DNA from: Bacillota bacterium
GTDB taxonomy: Bacteria; Bacillota; Dehalobacteriia; UBA4068; UBA4997
Length of the DNA stretch: 16,414 nt
NCBI GenBank assembly: GCA_017398165.1
Contig: JAFQHB010000182.1
Span: 1-16,414, forward strand
Direction: 5' to 3'
The notes under the pieces were generated by a model. The model searched no databases. It saw only the letters and a list, made by a program, of their open reading frames with translations, and was not told the origin of the DNA. Positions 1 to 5,550 of the stretch are shown here, piece after piece. The translations under genes and the position numbers were made by a program. The number at the start of each line of letters is the position of its first letter. Position 1 is the stretch's first letter.

Positions 1-110
1 AAAAACTAACAAATTTCCAATAAACCTGATTGGCTGCAGCCCTGTCTGCGTGTGCAGCACCGCTGTGTGTGCGGGGTGGGGGAGACAACTTATATACATT
101 GGCCATAAAT

Positions 111-148
111 AGAAAACGGCGTCCCGGTACTGAGGCTGGGACGCCGTT
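111..148 (-). terminator. Rho-independent terminator of nrdR
   Basis: An 11-bp perfect stem (AACGGCGTCCC at 115-125 with GGGACGCCGTT at 138-148) with a 12-nt loop lies about 40 nt past the nrdR stop. Read on the minus strand the stem is followed by TTTTCT. The plus-strand side is not T-rich, so it most likely acts on minus-strand transcripts only. Confidence 0.85.
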
Positions 149-188
149 GGTGTCTGTTGATTTATTCGTTATTGGTCTATTCGTTGTG

Positions 189-650
189 CTAGTTCTCGGC
201 ATTGGATATCATTTTGTGGATCTCCTGCATAAAAGTCTCGATATCCTCGAATTTGCGGTAAACGGAAGCGAAACGCACATAGGCTACGTCATCGACAGCA
301 CGCAGGCGCTGCATTACCATATCGCCGATATCAAGAGCGGCGATTTCTTTCTCCATAGAGTTACGCAGGTCTTTTTCGATATCGTTGACGATAGTCTCCA
401 GCACGCTCATCGGGATGGGGCGTTTATCGCAGGCACGCACCAGACCGGCCAGGATCTTGTTTTTATCGAAAAGCTCACGGTTGCCGTCGCGCTTGACGAC
501 CAGCAGATTGGTCTCTTCGATGCGCTCATAGGTGGTGAAGCGTTTGCCGCATTGTTGACATTCGCGGCGGCGGCGGATACTCCTGCCGTCTTCTACCGGG
601 CGTGAATCCAGAACTTTTGAATCACCATGACCGCAGAAAGAGCAACGCAT
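189..650 (-). CDS. nrdR: Transcriptional repressor NrdR
   Basis: This 153-residue protein is the nucleotide-sensing repressor of ribonucleotide reductase genes. It has the full family length. The N-terminus holds a zinc ribbon with cysteine pairs C3/C6 and C31/C34. Basic residues follow at R25-R29, and an ATP-cone domain runs from about residue 49 to 139 (VVKRDGNRELFDKNKI at its start). The family binds ATP or dATP in this domain and represses nrd operons at paired NrdR boxes. No nrd gene is visible here, and I found no convincing NrdR box in its own leader, so its targets lie elsewhere. The ATG is preceded by AAGGAGGG. The gene has its own likely promoter at 794-823 and a terminator at 111-148, so it can be transcribed alone, although it follows ylmC on the same strand. 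The pairing with a YlmC/YmxH gene is a common clostridial arrangement. Confidence 0.97.
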   Translation of the reverse strand: MRCSFCGHGDSKVLDSRPVEDGRSIRRRRECQQCGKRFTTYERIEETNLLVVKRDGNRELFDKNKILAGLVRACDKRPIPMSVLETIVNDIEKDLRNSMEKEIAALDIGDMVMQRLRAVDDVAYVRFASVYRKFEDIETFMQEIHKMISNAEN

Positions 651-793
651 GGCTTATCCCTCCTTGTAGTGAAATATACTTATAAAAACATACCTGATTG
701 AAAAGAAGTATATGAAGATAAGTATATATGGTATGAGAAATATATTTTGGTGCCGGTATCGTGCATATACGGTACATAGGAGCACTTTTGTTT

Positions 794-823
794 ATGATAC
801 TACATCACGTCGGGGGATGTCAA
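794..823 (-). promoter_or_regulatory. Sigma-A-type promoter for nrdR
   Basis: On the minus strand a TTGACA -35 box (818-823) is separated by 18 nt from TATCAT (794-799). Transcription would begin near 787, giving a leader of about 135 nt that is A+T-rich with no clear operator. The fit is good, but the strand choice rests on position alone. Confidence 0.6.
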
Positions 824-855
824 GCGGGCATTTTCGGTATGAGTGTGGGGGATGC

Positions 856-1155
856 TTATGCCCAGTCGTCGTCCTGGGGTGTATCGTAGTCAGCGGCTGT
901 ACGGGAGCGCCCGCCGGGCGTAGGCTCGTGGCGGATCAGCACTACGTCGGCGCCTATCTTCTCGATGCTGGACCACGGTATGATGACGTCCTCGTTACGC
1001 ACGAAGACACCGAGGAAGCGGCTGCTGCCCGGTAATACCAGCGCCAGTATGCGGCCGCCCGCCAGGTCTACCTCCACATCGCGCACAGTGCCCAGGCGGC
1101 GGCCGTCGCTGATGCTGATGATCTCTTTATTTCGCAGGTCAGAAATTTTGAACAC
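856..1155 (-). CDS. ylmC: YlmC/YmxH family PRC-barrel protein
   Basis: This is a small single-domain PRC-barrel protein of 99 residues. It begins FKISDLRNKEIISISDGRRLGTVRDVEVD, the typical YlmC/YmxH opening, followed by beta-strand segments such as GRILALVLPG and the conserved DVIIPWSSIEKIGADVVLI core. The acidic tail (DYDTPQDDDWA) is unlikely to be structured. I chose the GTG at 1155 because GAGGTGG lies 5 nt upstream; the alternative GTG at 1164 would overlap that ribosome binding site. Members of this family occur in endospore formers and are annotated as sporulation proteins, but their biochemical role is not established. It lies between a HAD phosphatase and nrdR on the same strand. A terminator-like hairpin sits directly upstream of its ribosome binding site, so expression may be attenuated. 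Confidence 0.85.
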   Translation of the reverse strand: MFKISDLRNKEIISISDGRRLGTVRDVEVDLAGGRILALVLPGSSRFLGVFVRNEDVIIPWSSIEKIGADVVLIRHEPTPGGRSRTAADYDTPQDDDWA

Positions 1156-1170
1156 AATGACCACCTCATA

Positions 1171-1213
1171 ACAAAACTATGCCGCAGGTGAGGAGAAAAT
1201 ACCTGCAGCATAG
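1171..1213 (-). terminator. Terminator-like hairpin just before ylmC RBS
   Basis: A 13-bp stem (1177-1189 with 1201-1213, one G-U wobble when read as minus-strand RNA) has an 11-nt loop and is followed on the minus strand by TTTTGTT. The ylmC ribosome binding site begins only a few bases after the T-tract. It could terminate the HAD gene transcript or act as an attenuator in the ylmC leader. Confidence 0.65.
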
Positions 1214-1241
1214 CTGTTGGGGCAAGCCGGTCATAGAGCAG

Positions 1242-1283
1242 GTCAAAGCGGCAGCCCGGAGTATGTCGGGCTGCCGCTTTGAC
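1242..1283. repeat. Perfect 17-bp inverted repeat (hairpin) after HAD gene
   Basis: The arms at 1242-1258 and 1267-1283 are perfectly complementary over 17 bp (GTCAAAGCGGCAGCCCG) around an 8-nt loop. Neither side has a clean T-tract: the minus side continues CTGCTCTATG and the plus side AGTTTAAGAG. It may protect or end the HAD mRNA, but it is not a textbook intrinsic terminator. Confidence 0.75.
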
Positions 1284-1337
1284 AGTTTAAGAGTATAAAA
1301 TATAGGAGTATAAAAAGAGGAACGTTACAAGAATGAT

Positions 1338-2123
1338 CTACGCCTGAGCGGCGGCGGGGATATCGCCGACGCCGGAGAGTACCAGACGCGGGCGATAGGG
1401 GAAGTTCTCGATTTCTTCGTGTTTGGTGACGCCGGAGAGTACCAGTACGGTATCCAGACCGCTTTCGATACCGGCAATGATATCGGTATCCATACGGTCA
1501 CCGATGATGGCGGTATCTTCGGAGTGGGCATCCAGCAGACGCAGGCCGGTACGCATCATCAGCGGGTTGGGCTTGCCGATGAAGTAGGCGGATTTGCCGG
1601 TGGCGATCTCGATAGGGGAGATCAGGGCGCGGCAGGCGGGCACGATACCAAATTCGGTAGGGCCGGTGAGATCGGTGTTGGTGCCGATCAGCTTGGCGCC
1701 GCGCTCCACCAGACGTACTGCCTGGACGATGCTTTCGTAATTATAGCCGGAGGTCTCGCCGATGATGACGTAATCAGGGTCGACATCGTTGTAGGTGATG
1801 CCGGCGTCATAGAGGGCATTCAGCAGGCCGTGGGCACCGATGACATAGGCACTGCCGCCGGGGGTCTGGCTGCTGACGAAAGACGCCGTAGCCAGAGCGC
1901 TGGTGTAGAAATGCGATGAATCTACCTCCAGCCCCATACGTGCCAGCTTGAATTGCAGCTCTCTGGGGGAGTACTGGCTGGAGTTGGTGAGAAAGAGGAA
2001 TTTTTTATTTTCCCGGTAAAGCCATTCGACAAATTCCTTGACTCCGGGCAGGATGCGGTTGCCGTGATAGATGACTCCGTCCATATCACAGATGAAGCCT
2101 TTTTTGTTAAGTAATTTTTCCAA
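1338..2123 (-). CDS. HAD superfamily IIA phosphatase, NagD/AraL-like
   Basis: This 261-residue cytoplasmic protein is a HAD phosphatase of the IIA (NagD/AraL/PGP-like) group, which hydrolyses small phosphorylated metabolites such as nucleotides or sugar phosphates. Motif I is DMDGV (nucleophile D13, acid/base D15), motif II TNSS (46-49), motif III the lysine in GKPNP (K184) and motif IV GDRMDTD (208-214). The C2 cap lies between motifs II and III. All catalytic residues are present and the length is normal for the family. The start is TTG at 2123, with AGGAGG 7 nt upstream; no in-frame ATG fits better. The substrate cannot be told from sequence. An exact 18-nt in-frame repeat encodes LVLSGV twice near the C-terminus, at residues 227-232 and 247-252. 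It may share a transcript with ylmC downstream, with hairpins at 1171-1283 reducing read-through. Confidence 0.9.
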   Translation of the reverse strand: MEKLLNKKGFICDMDGVIYHGNRILPGVKEFVEWLYRENKKFLFLTNSSQYSPRELQFKLARMGLEVDSSHFYTSALATASFVSSQTPGGSAYVIGAHGLLNALYDAGITYNDVDPDYVIIGETSGYNYESIVQAVRLVERGAKLIGTNTDLTGPTEFGIVPACRALISPIEIATGKSAYFIGKPNPLMMRTGLRLLDAHSEDTAIIGDRMDTDIIAGIESGLDTVLVLSGVTKHEEIENFPYRPRLVLSGVGDIPAAAQA

Positions 2124-2423
2124 ATTTATACCTCCTCAGGTGTTGTGATTATGTGTTATCAGCGATGATCATAATGCCATCCGCAGCGATGGCGGCGGCA
2201 GACGCAGGAGAAAGCTCAGGCAGTCTTGGCCGATATGATTCCTGCGTTTTGCCGGTTGTTTTGGGTTTGGTTTGTTCGCTTGAACACAAATTAAGTATAT
2301 TGCCGGGATGTAAAAAACATAAGAGGGGAAATGTAAAATCGATGTCAAATCGATGGAAATCTGCAATTTTTTTGATGCCGACTGTCGAATCGGCTGCAAA
2401 ACAGGGGTGCTGTGGATAAATAG
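2124..2423. other. Divergent intergenic spacer without a supported gene
   Basis: The space between the HAD gene and the VanY-like gene is 400 nt. Short open frames exist on both strands (88-102 codons), but none has a good ribosome binding site, a recognisable domain or neighbour-like codon use. I could not find a convincing promoter for the HAD gene. A 9-nt direct repeat AAATCGATG occurs twice around 2337-2357. The only strong signal is the plus-strand promoter at 2424-2453. Confidence 0.5.
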
Positions 2424-2453
2424 TTGACAAAAACAGCGTGGCTGCAATATAAT
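2424..2453 (+). promoter_or_regulatory. Consensus sigma-A promoter for VanY-like gene
   Basis: TTGACA (2424-2429) and TATAAT (2448-2453), both perfect consensus hexamers, are separated by 18 nt. Transcription would begin near 2460, leaving a leader of about 64 nt before the ATG. This suggests strong, housekeeping-type expression. Confidence 0.85.
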
Positions 2454-2523
2454 ATTAGATACGGCAAAATGCGGCATTATTCGAATCTGCGCCGGGTGGC
2501 GGCAGAATGATCGGAGTGTAAAA

Positions 2524-3465
2524 ATGAGTAAAATATCAGGTATCCGTCAATATATCAGGCAGTTGGCTTTGGCGTTGGCGGGGGCGTGGCTGATAGTGTT
2601 GGCTGCGGCAGCGCCGGCACCGGCGTTTGATACCTCGCTGGATGACGAACTGCTGCTCCTGGTGAATGGCAAGCATACGCTGCCGGCGGATTATCAGCCG
2701 AATGATCTGGTGGATACTGCCGGGCGGGCGCCCTCGAAAAAAGGTGTGATGCAGCTGCGCGCGGCGGCGGCTGAGGCTTATGTGCAGATGATGGCGGATT
2801 ATAAGGCCGAGACCGGCGGCAAGGTGTATTCGATATCGGGTTTTCGTACATATGCTTATCAGAGCAGGCTTTTTAACAGCAAACTGGCCAGCCGCCGCAA
2901 CAGCGGGCTGAGTTATGGCTCGGCTTATAAGGCGACGGTGATGTATACCGCGCTGCCCGGCGCAAGCGAGCATCAGACGGGTCTGGCTATCGACCTGAGC
3001 ACCGGCAGCGTGCTTTCGGAGAGCTTTCGTAATACCGGGGCAGGCAAGTGGCTGATGGCGAATTGCTGGGATTACGGCTTCATCCTGCGTTATGATGAGG
3101 CCAAGACTGATCTGACGGCTATTTCTTATGAGCCGTGGCATTACCGTTACGTTGGTTTGCCGCATTCGCTGATAATCCGCGATAATAATTGGGTCTATGA
3201 GGAGTACATCAGCTATCTGCAGGAGAACGGCAGCATTGAGTATGCCGATCCGGAGCAGGCGGGCTGTGTGTACCGTATTTATCGGACGGATGATATAACC
3301 GACGAGTATCCCGGTATTGTCAGTGTTTCCTCGGATAATATGGGCGGCTATATCATTACCACGCATATTGATCGTCTGGATGATATTCTGACGGCCTGGG
3401 CAGAACAGGCAGTGCGCGGCGGGCTGATATTCTTTGGGCACGGGGCGCTGCTGAACGTATTTTAG
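2524..3465 (+). CDS. Secreted D-alanyl-D-alanine carboxypeptidase, VanY/DacB (peptidase M15B) family
   Basis: This 313-residue protein is a zinc D,D-carboxypeptidase that trims the terminal D-alanine of peptidoglycan peptides outside the membrane. A signal peptide covers residues 1-35: basic start, hydrophobic stretch 13-30 and an APA/F cleavage motif. The M15 core follows, with SGFRTYAYQ (105-113), SEHQTGLAIDLS (148-159, zinc ligands H150 and D157) and EPWHYRY (203-209, catalytic E203, zinc ligand H206). The set is complete. After the catalytic domain there is a C-terminal segment of about 80 residues (235-313) that I do not recognise. GGAGTG precedes the ATG. It has its own consensus promoter and a terminator at 3493-3530, so it is monocistronic. 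No vanR/S/H/A/X genes are nearby, so this is a housekeeping wall enzyme, not evidence of vancomycin resistance. Confidence 0.92.
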   Translation: MSKISGIRQYIRQLALALAGAWLIVLAAAAPAPAFDTSLDDELLLLVNGKHTLPADYQPNDLVDTAGRAPSKKGVMQLRAAAAEAYVQMMADYKAETGGKVYSISGFRTYAYQSRLFNSKLASRRNSGLSYGSAYKATVMYTALPGASEHQTGLAIDLSTGSVLSESFRNTGAGKWLMANCWDYGFILRYDEAKTDLTAISYEPWHYRYVGLPHSLIIRDNNWVYEEYISYLQENGSIEYADPEQAGCVYRIYRTDDITDEYPGIVSVSSDNMGGYIITTHIDRLDDILTAWAEQAVRGGLIFFGHGALLNVF

Positions 3466-3492
3466 ATTTTAACAGCCTGACTTGATTTGAAG

Positions 3493-3531
3493 AGCCTTTC
3501 CTGACCGGCATATTGGGGAAGGCTTTTTTTA
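3493..3531 (+). terminator. Rho-independent terminator of VanY-like gene
   Basis: A 9-bp stem (AGCCTTTCC at 3493-3501 with GGGAAGGCT ending at 3524, one G-U pair) is followed by a run of seven T residues. It lies about 28 nt after the stop codon. Confidence 0.85.
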
Positions 3532-3552
3532 TTTGTACCATGCACGCTGCTG

Positions 3553-3582
3553 TTGGAGGATTTTTTAATTTTGGGGTATAAA
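3553..3582 (+). promoter_or_regulatory. Possible promoter for cis-prenyltransferase gene
   Basis: TTGGAG (3553-3558) and TATAAA (3577-3582) are spaced by 18 nt and lie 54 nt before the ATG, just after the previous terminator. The -35 box matches consensus at four of six positions. Confidence 0.45.
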
Positions 3583-3636
3583 GTGGGGATAGCGCGGCAA
3601 TAATAGGCTGGAGAGCGGAAATATGAGGTGAAATAA

Positions 3637-4275
3637 ATGCGGATCCCCAGACACGTTGCCATCATTCCGGACGGAAACCGCCGCTGGGCCAGCCGCCACG
3701 GACTGCGGCGCGAGGAAGGCTATGCCTACGGGCTGCAGCCCGGGCTGGAGCTGCTGCGCCAGGCCAGAGAGAGCGGTGTGCAGGAAGTAACCTTTTACGG
3801 CTTTACCACGGATAACTGCAAACGCCCGGCGGTACAGAAGGAGGCTTTTGCCGCAGCCTGTGTGGAGGCGGCGCGTATGCTGGCATCGGAGGGAGCCGAG
3901 CTGTTGGTGCTGGGCAATTATGCCTCGCCGAATTTCCCGCCCGAGCTGTTGGAGTATCAGCAGCGGCGGCGGGTGGCCGGTGGCGGGCTGAAGCTGAACT
4001 TCCTGGTGAATTACGGCTGGGAGTGGGATCTGGCGGATATGCAGCCATCGCGCGGGCGGCGCGAGATATGCTCCGGCCTGCGCTCGCACGATGTATCGCG
4101 GATAGATCTGGTGGTGCGCTGGGGCGGGATGCGGCGATTATCCGGGCTGCTGCCGGTGCAGGCGGTATATGCGGATTTTTATGTGGTGGATGATCTGTGG
4201 CCGGATTTCCGGCGGGAGCATTTCCGGCAGGCGTTGGATTGGTACGACCGGCAGGATGTGACACTGGGCGGCTGA
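3637..4275 (+). CDS. Divergent undecaprenyl diphosphate synthase-like cis-prenyltransferase
   Basis: This 212-residue protein belongs to the cis-prenyltransferase (UppS) fold, whose members extend isoprenoid diphosphates with isopentenyl units. Recognisable blocks are HVAIIPDGNRRWA (6-18), with the catalytic aspartate at D12; TFYGFTTDNCKRP; LNFLVNYGWEWDL; and IDLVVRWGG...RLSGLLPVQAVYADFYVVDDLWPDF. Several canonical positions differ. PDGNRRW replaces MDGNGRW, Y replaces the histidine of the usual GHKxG segment, WGGM replaces TGGE, and YAD replaces the magnesium-binding YAE/YSE. It is also about 30-40 residues shorter than housekeeping UppS, partly from a shortened stretch before IDLVVR. From memory, a Firmicutes subfamily with GWEWDL and a QDVTLGG-type C-terminus exists, so I read this as a conserved paralogue of unknown product rather than a decaying gene. 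GAGGTG lies 6 nt before the ATG. Confidence 0.8.
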   Translation: MRIPRHVAIIPDGNRRWASRHGLRREEGYAYGLQPGLELLRQARESGVQEVTFYGFTTDNCKRPAVQKEAFAAACVEAARMLASEGAELLVLGNYASPNFPPELLEYQQRRRVAGGGLKLNFLVNYGWEWDLADMQPSRGRREICSGLRSHDVSRIDLVVRWGGMRRLSGLLPVQAVYADFYVVDDLWPDFRREHFRQALDWYDRQDVTLGG

Positions 4276-4364
4276 TAGTGGGCTAAACAGGGGCATAATG
4301 GCAGGGATGATAGTGGAGTACAAAAAAATCTCGCAAGATTTTGAAAAAAATTCCACAAAAGGTA

Positions 4365-4393
4365 TTGACCTATTCTGTGTTTTGCGGTATAAT
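4365..4393 (+). promoter_or_regulatory. Sigma-A promoter of the tRNA operon
   Basis: TTGACC (4365-4370) and a perfect TATAAT (4388-4393) are separated by 17 nt. The predicted start at about 4400 is roughly 14 nt before the first tRNA. Confidence 0.85.
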
Positions 4394-4413
4394 AGACAAG
4401 CGTTAAAACACGG

Positions 4414-4490
4414 GTGTTTGTAGCTCAGTAGGATAGAGCGGCCGCCTCCTAAGCGGCAGGTCGCAGGTTCGATTCCTGTCAAGCACACCA
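4414..4490 (+). tRNA. tRNA-Arg (anticodon CCU)
   Basis: A complete 77-nt cloverleaf is present. The acceptor arms are GTGTTTG (4414-4420) and CAAGCAC. The D arm is GCTC/GAGC. The anticodon stem GCCGC/GCGGC encloses loop CTCCTAA with CCT at 4448-4450, and the T arm carries TTCGATT. The CCA end is encoded (4488-4490). It reads the arginine codon AGG. Confidence 0.95.
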
Positions 4491-4497
4491 TATGGTC

Positions 4498-4540
4498 TGC
4501 CACATCCGTGAATCGCCTGAATATGCTCACGGATGGGGCA
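4498..4540 (+). other. Hairpin between the two tRNAs
   Basis: Arms CATCCGTGA (4503-4511) and TCACGGATG (4527-4535) form a 9-bp perfect stem, extended by TGCC/GGCA outside a small internal loop. It lacks a T-tract, so it is probably a structured spacer that helps cutting of the tRNA precursor rather than a terminator. Confidence 0.55.
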
Positions 4541-4557
4541 GTTCACAAACTTAATAT

Positions 4558-4632
4558 TGGGGTATCGCCAAGCGGTAAGGCACTGGTTTCTGGCACCAGC
4601 ATCCCTAGGTTCGAATCCTAGTACCCCAGCCA
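4558..4632 (+). tRNA. tRNA-Gln (anticodon CUG)
   Basis: A complete 75-nt cloverleaf is present. The acceptor arms are TGGGGTA/TACCCCA, the D arm GCC/GGC, and the anticodon stem CTGGT/ACCAG encloses loop TTCTGGC with CTG at 4590-4592. The T arm is CTAGG-TTCGAAT-CCTAG, and GCCA ends the gene with CCA encoded. It reads the glutamine codon CAG. It is co-transcribed with tRNA-Arg. Confidence 0.95.
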
Positions 4633-4635
4633 TAG

Positions 4636-4668
4636 AAAAAGGACTTGTCATTTGACAAGTCCTTTTTC
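4636..4668 (+). terminator. Terminator of the tRNA operon
   Basis: A 14-bp perfect stem (4636-4649 with 4654-4667, core GGACTTGTC/GACAAGTCC) has a 4-nt loop and is bounded by A5 on the left and T5 on the right. It starts 4 nt after the tRNA-Gln CCA. Confidence 0.9.
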
Positions 4669-4686
4669 AGTGAAATTTGCCCTGTC

Positions 4687-4765
4687 GGGCAAGTGAAGTA
4701 TTGCTTTGCAATATGAAGTATGCTGGGGCAAACGAAGTATTGCTTTGCGGCAATATGAAGTATGC
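4687..4765. repeat. Two-copy tandem repeat with internal palindrome
   Basis: Two copies with a 39-nt period start at 4687 and 4726. Each contains GGGCAA, then GAAGTATTGCTTTGC, then AATATGAAGTATGC. The second copy has an extra GGC in the middle. TATTGC-TTT-GCAATA in copy 1 is a small hairpin. It lies just past the tRNA terminator and before tadA and codes for nothing visible. It resembles a dispersed short palindromic element, but I cannot test copy number here. Confidence 0.75.
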
Positions 4766-4847
4766 CTGCGGCGTGTGGTTTTTTTGTTTGGTTGTGGTGT
4801 GGGGTTTCGTGATGGGGCAAAATATGTTATGATTAAATATGTTATTA

Positions 4848-4877
4848 TTGTAAAGTCTACTTTCGTAAATATATTAT
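4848..4877 (+). promoter_or_regulatory. Possible promoter for tadA
   Basis: TTGTAA (4848-4853) and TATTAT (4872-4877) are spaced by 18 nt in a locally A+T-rich stretch 33 nt before the tadA start. Each hexamer differs from consensus at one or two positions. Confidence 0.45.
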
Positions 4878-4909
4878 GATGCTGCAGGAAAGGCAGGGGG
4901 CTTCTGACT

Positions 4910-5389
4910 ATGGATTATACGGTATATATGCGGCGTGCGCTGCGGCTGGCCGAGCAGGCTGCGGCGGCAGGCGAGGTACCGGTGGGGGCTGTGGTGGTGC
5001 GCGGCGGCGAGGTGATTGCTGAGGCGGCCAACAGCACCGAGGCGGCGAATTGCCCGCCTGCCCACGCCGAGATGCTGGCACTGCGGCAGGCACAGCAAAA
5101 ACTGGGGCAGCGCTATCTGGAGGATTGCACGCTTTTCGTGACGATGGAGCCCTGCCCGATGTGCGCCGGGGCTATCGTGCTGTGGCGGGTAGGGCAGGTA
5201 GTTTTCGGCTGCCCGGACAGCCGCTGGGGGGCGTGCGGGTCTTTGTATTACGTACCGGCGGTGGATAAAGTGATCGGCGGCATCTGCGAGGATGAGTGCC
5301 GTGAGGTATTGCAGCAATTTTTCCGCCAGCGGCGGCAGGAGGGGTACAAAATCGCAAACATTTGCGCGGATGATGAAAAGAATGGCTGA
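4910..5389 (+). CDS. tadA: tRNA-specific adenosine deaminase TadA
   Basis: This 159-residue cytoplasmic enzyme of the cytidine/deoxycytidylate deaminase fold makes inosine at the wobble position (A34 to I34) of tRNA-Arg(ACG). The zinc site is complete: H52-A-E54 (E54 is the proton shuttle) and PCPMC with C82 and C85. Other family blocks are GEVPVGAVVV (21-30) and the DSRWGACGS stretch (103-111). Length is normal for bacterial TadA. The ribosome binding site is weak, with GGGGG about 9 nt before the ATG. The location just after a tRNA operon that includes a tRNA-Arg fits its role, though the tRNA here (CCU) is not its substrate. A short frame effect or other deaminase activity (for example guanine deaminase) is unlikely because the tRNA-type spacing is kept. 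Confidence 0.93.
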   Translation: MDYTVYMRRALRLAEQAAAAGEVPVGAVVVRGGEVIAEAANSTEAANCPPAHAEMLALRQAQQKLGQRYLEDCTLFVTMEPCPMCAGAIVLWRVGQVVFGCPDSRWGACGSLYYVPAVDKVIGGICEDECREVLQQFFRQRRQEGYKIANICADDEKNG

Positions 5390-5405
5390 ATTTTGCAATC
5401 TTCTG

Positions 5406-5434
5406 TTGCCTATTATGGCTTTAGGTGATACAAT
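5406..5434 (+). promoter_or_regulatory. Likely promoter of the serC-serA operon
   Basis: TTGCCT (5406-5411) and TACAAT (5429-5434) are separated by 17 nt, 17 nt after the tadA stop. The start near 5441 gives a leader of about 110 nt that includes an imperfect hairpin, with AAGCACC at 5450-5456 facing GGTGTGCTT near 5484-5492. The leader also has a direct repeat around 5501-5534. Confidence 0.5.
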
Positions 5435-5550
5435 ATAAGTTGATATGGTAAGCACCGGGAAGTAAAAAAACATACATATTTTATGGTGTGCTTATTATTA
5501 TCTGTGCTGGTGAAATCTGTGTTGGTGAAATCTGAAAGGAGAGATTTGAA

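Noticed and set aside
30..605. A 191-codon plus-strand open frame opposite nrdR
   Set aside because: It is the antisense shadow of nrdR; nrdR has its zinc ribbon, ATP cone, RBS and terminator.
679..760. A+T-rich stretch before nrdR as an NrdR box
   Set aside because: Contains ATATA-like words, but no pair matching the spaced ACA-C-ATATA-G-TGT type palindromes.
2149..2477. Overlapping open frames of 88-102 codons on both strands in the divergent spacer
   Set aside because: No RBS, no known domain, and they overlap the strong plus-strand promoter; coding is not supported.
2524..3465. VanY-like gene as a vancomycin-resistance determinant
   Set aside because: No vanHAX, vanRS or vanZ genes are near, and this family is a common housekeeping wall enzyme.
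4325..4342. AAAATCT-CGCA-AGATTTT hairpin as a terminator for the prenyltransferase
   Set aside because: The plus-strand side is followed by G and an A-run, the stem is A+T-only at its ends, and no minus-strand gene needs it.
4687..4765. CRISPR array
   Set aside because: Only two copies with a 39-nt period, no unique spacers between them and no cas genes.
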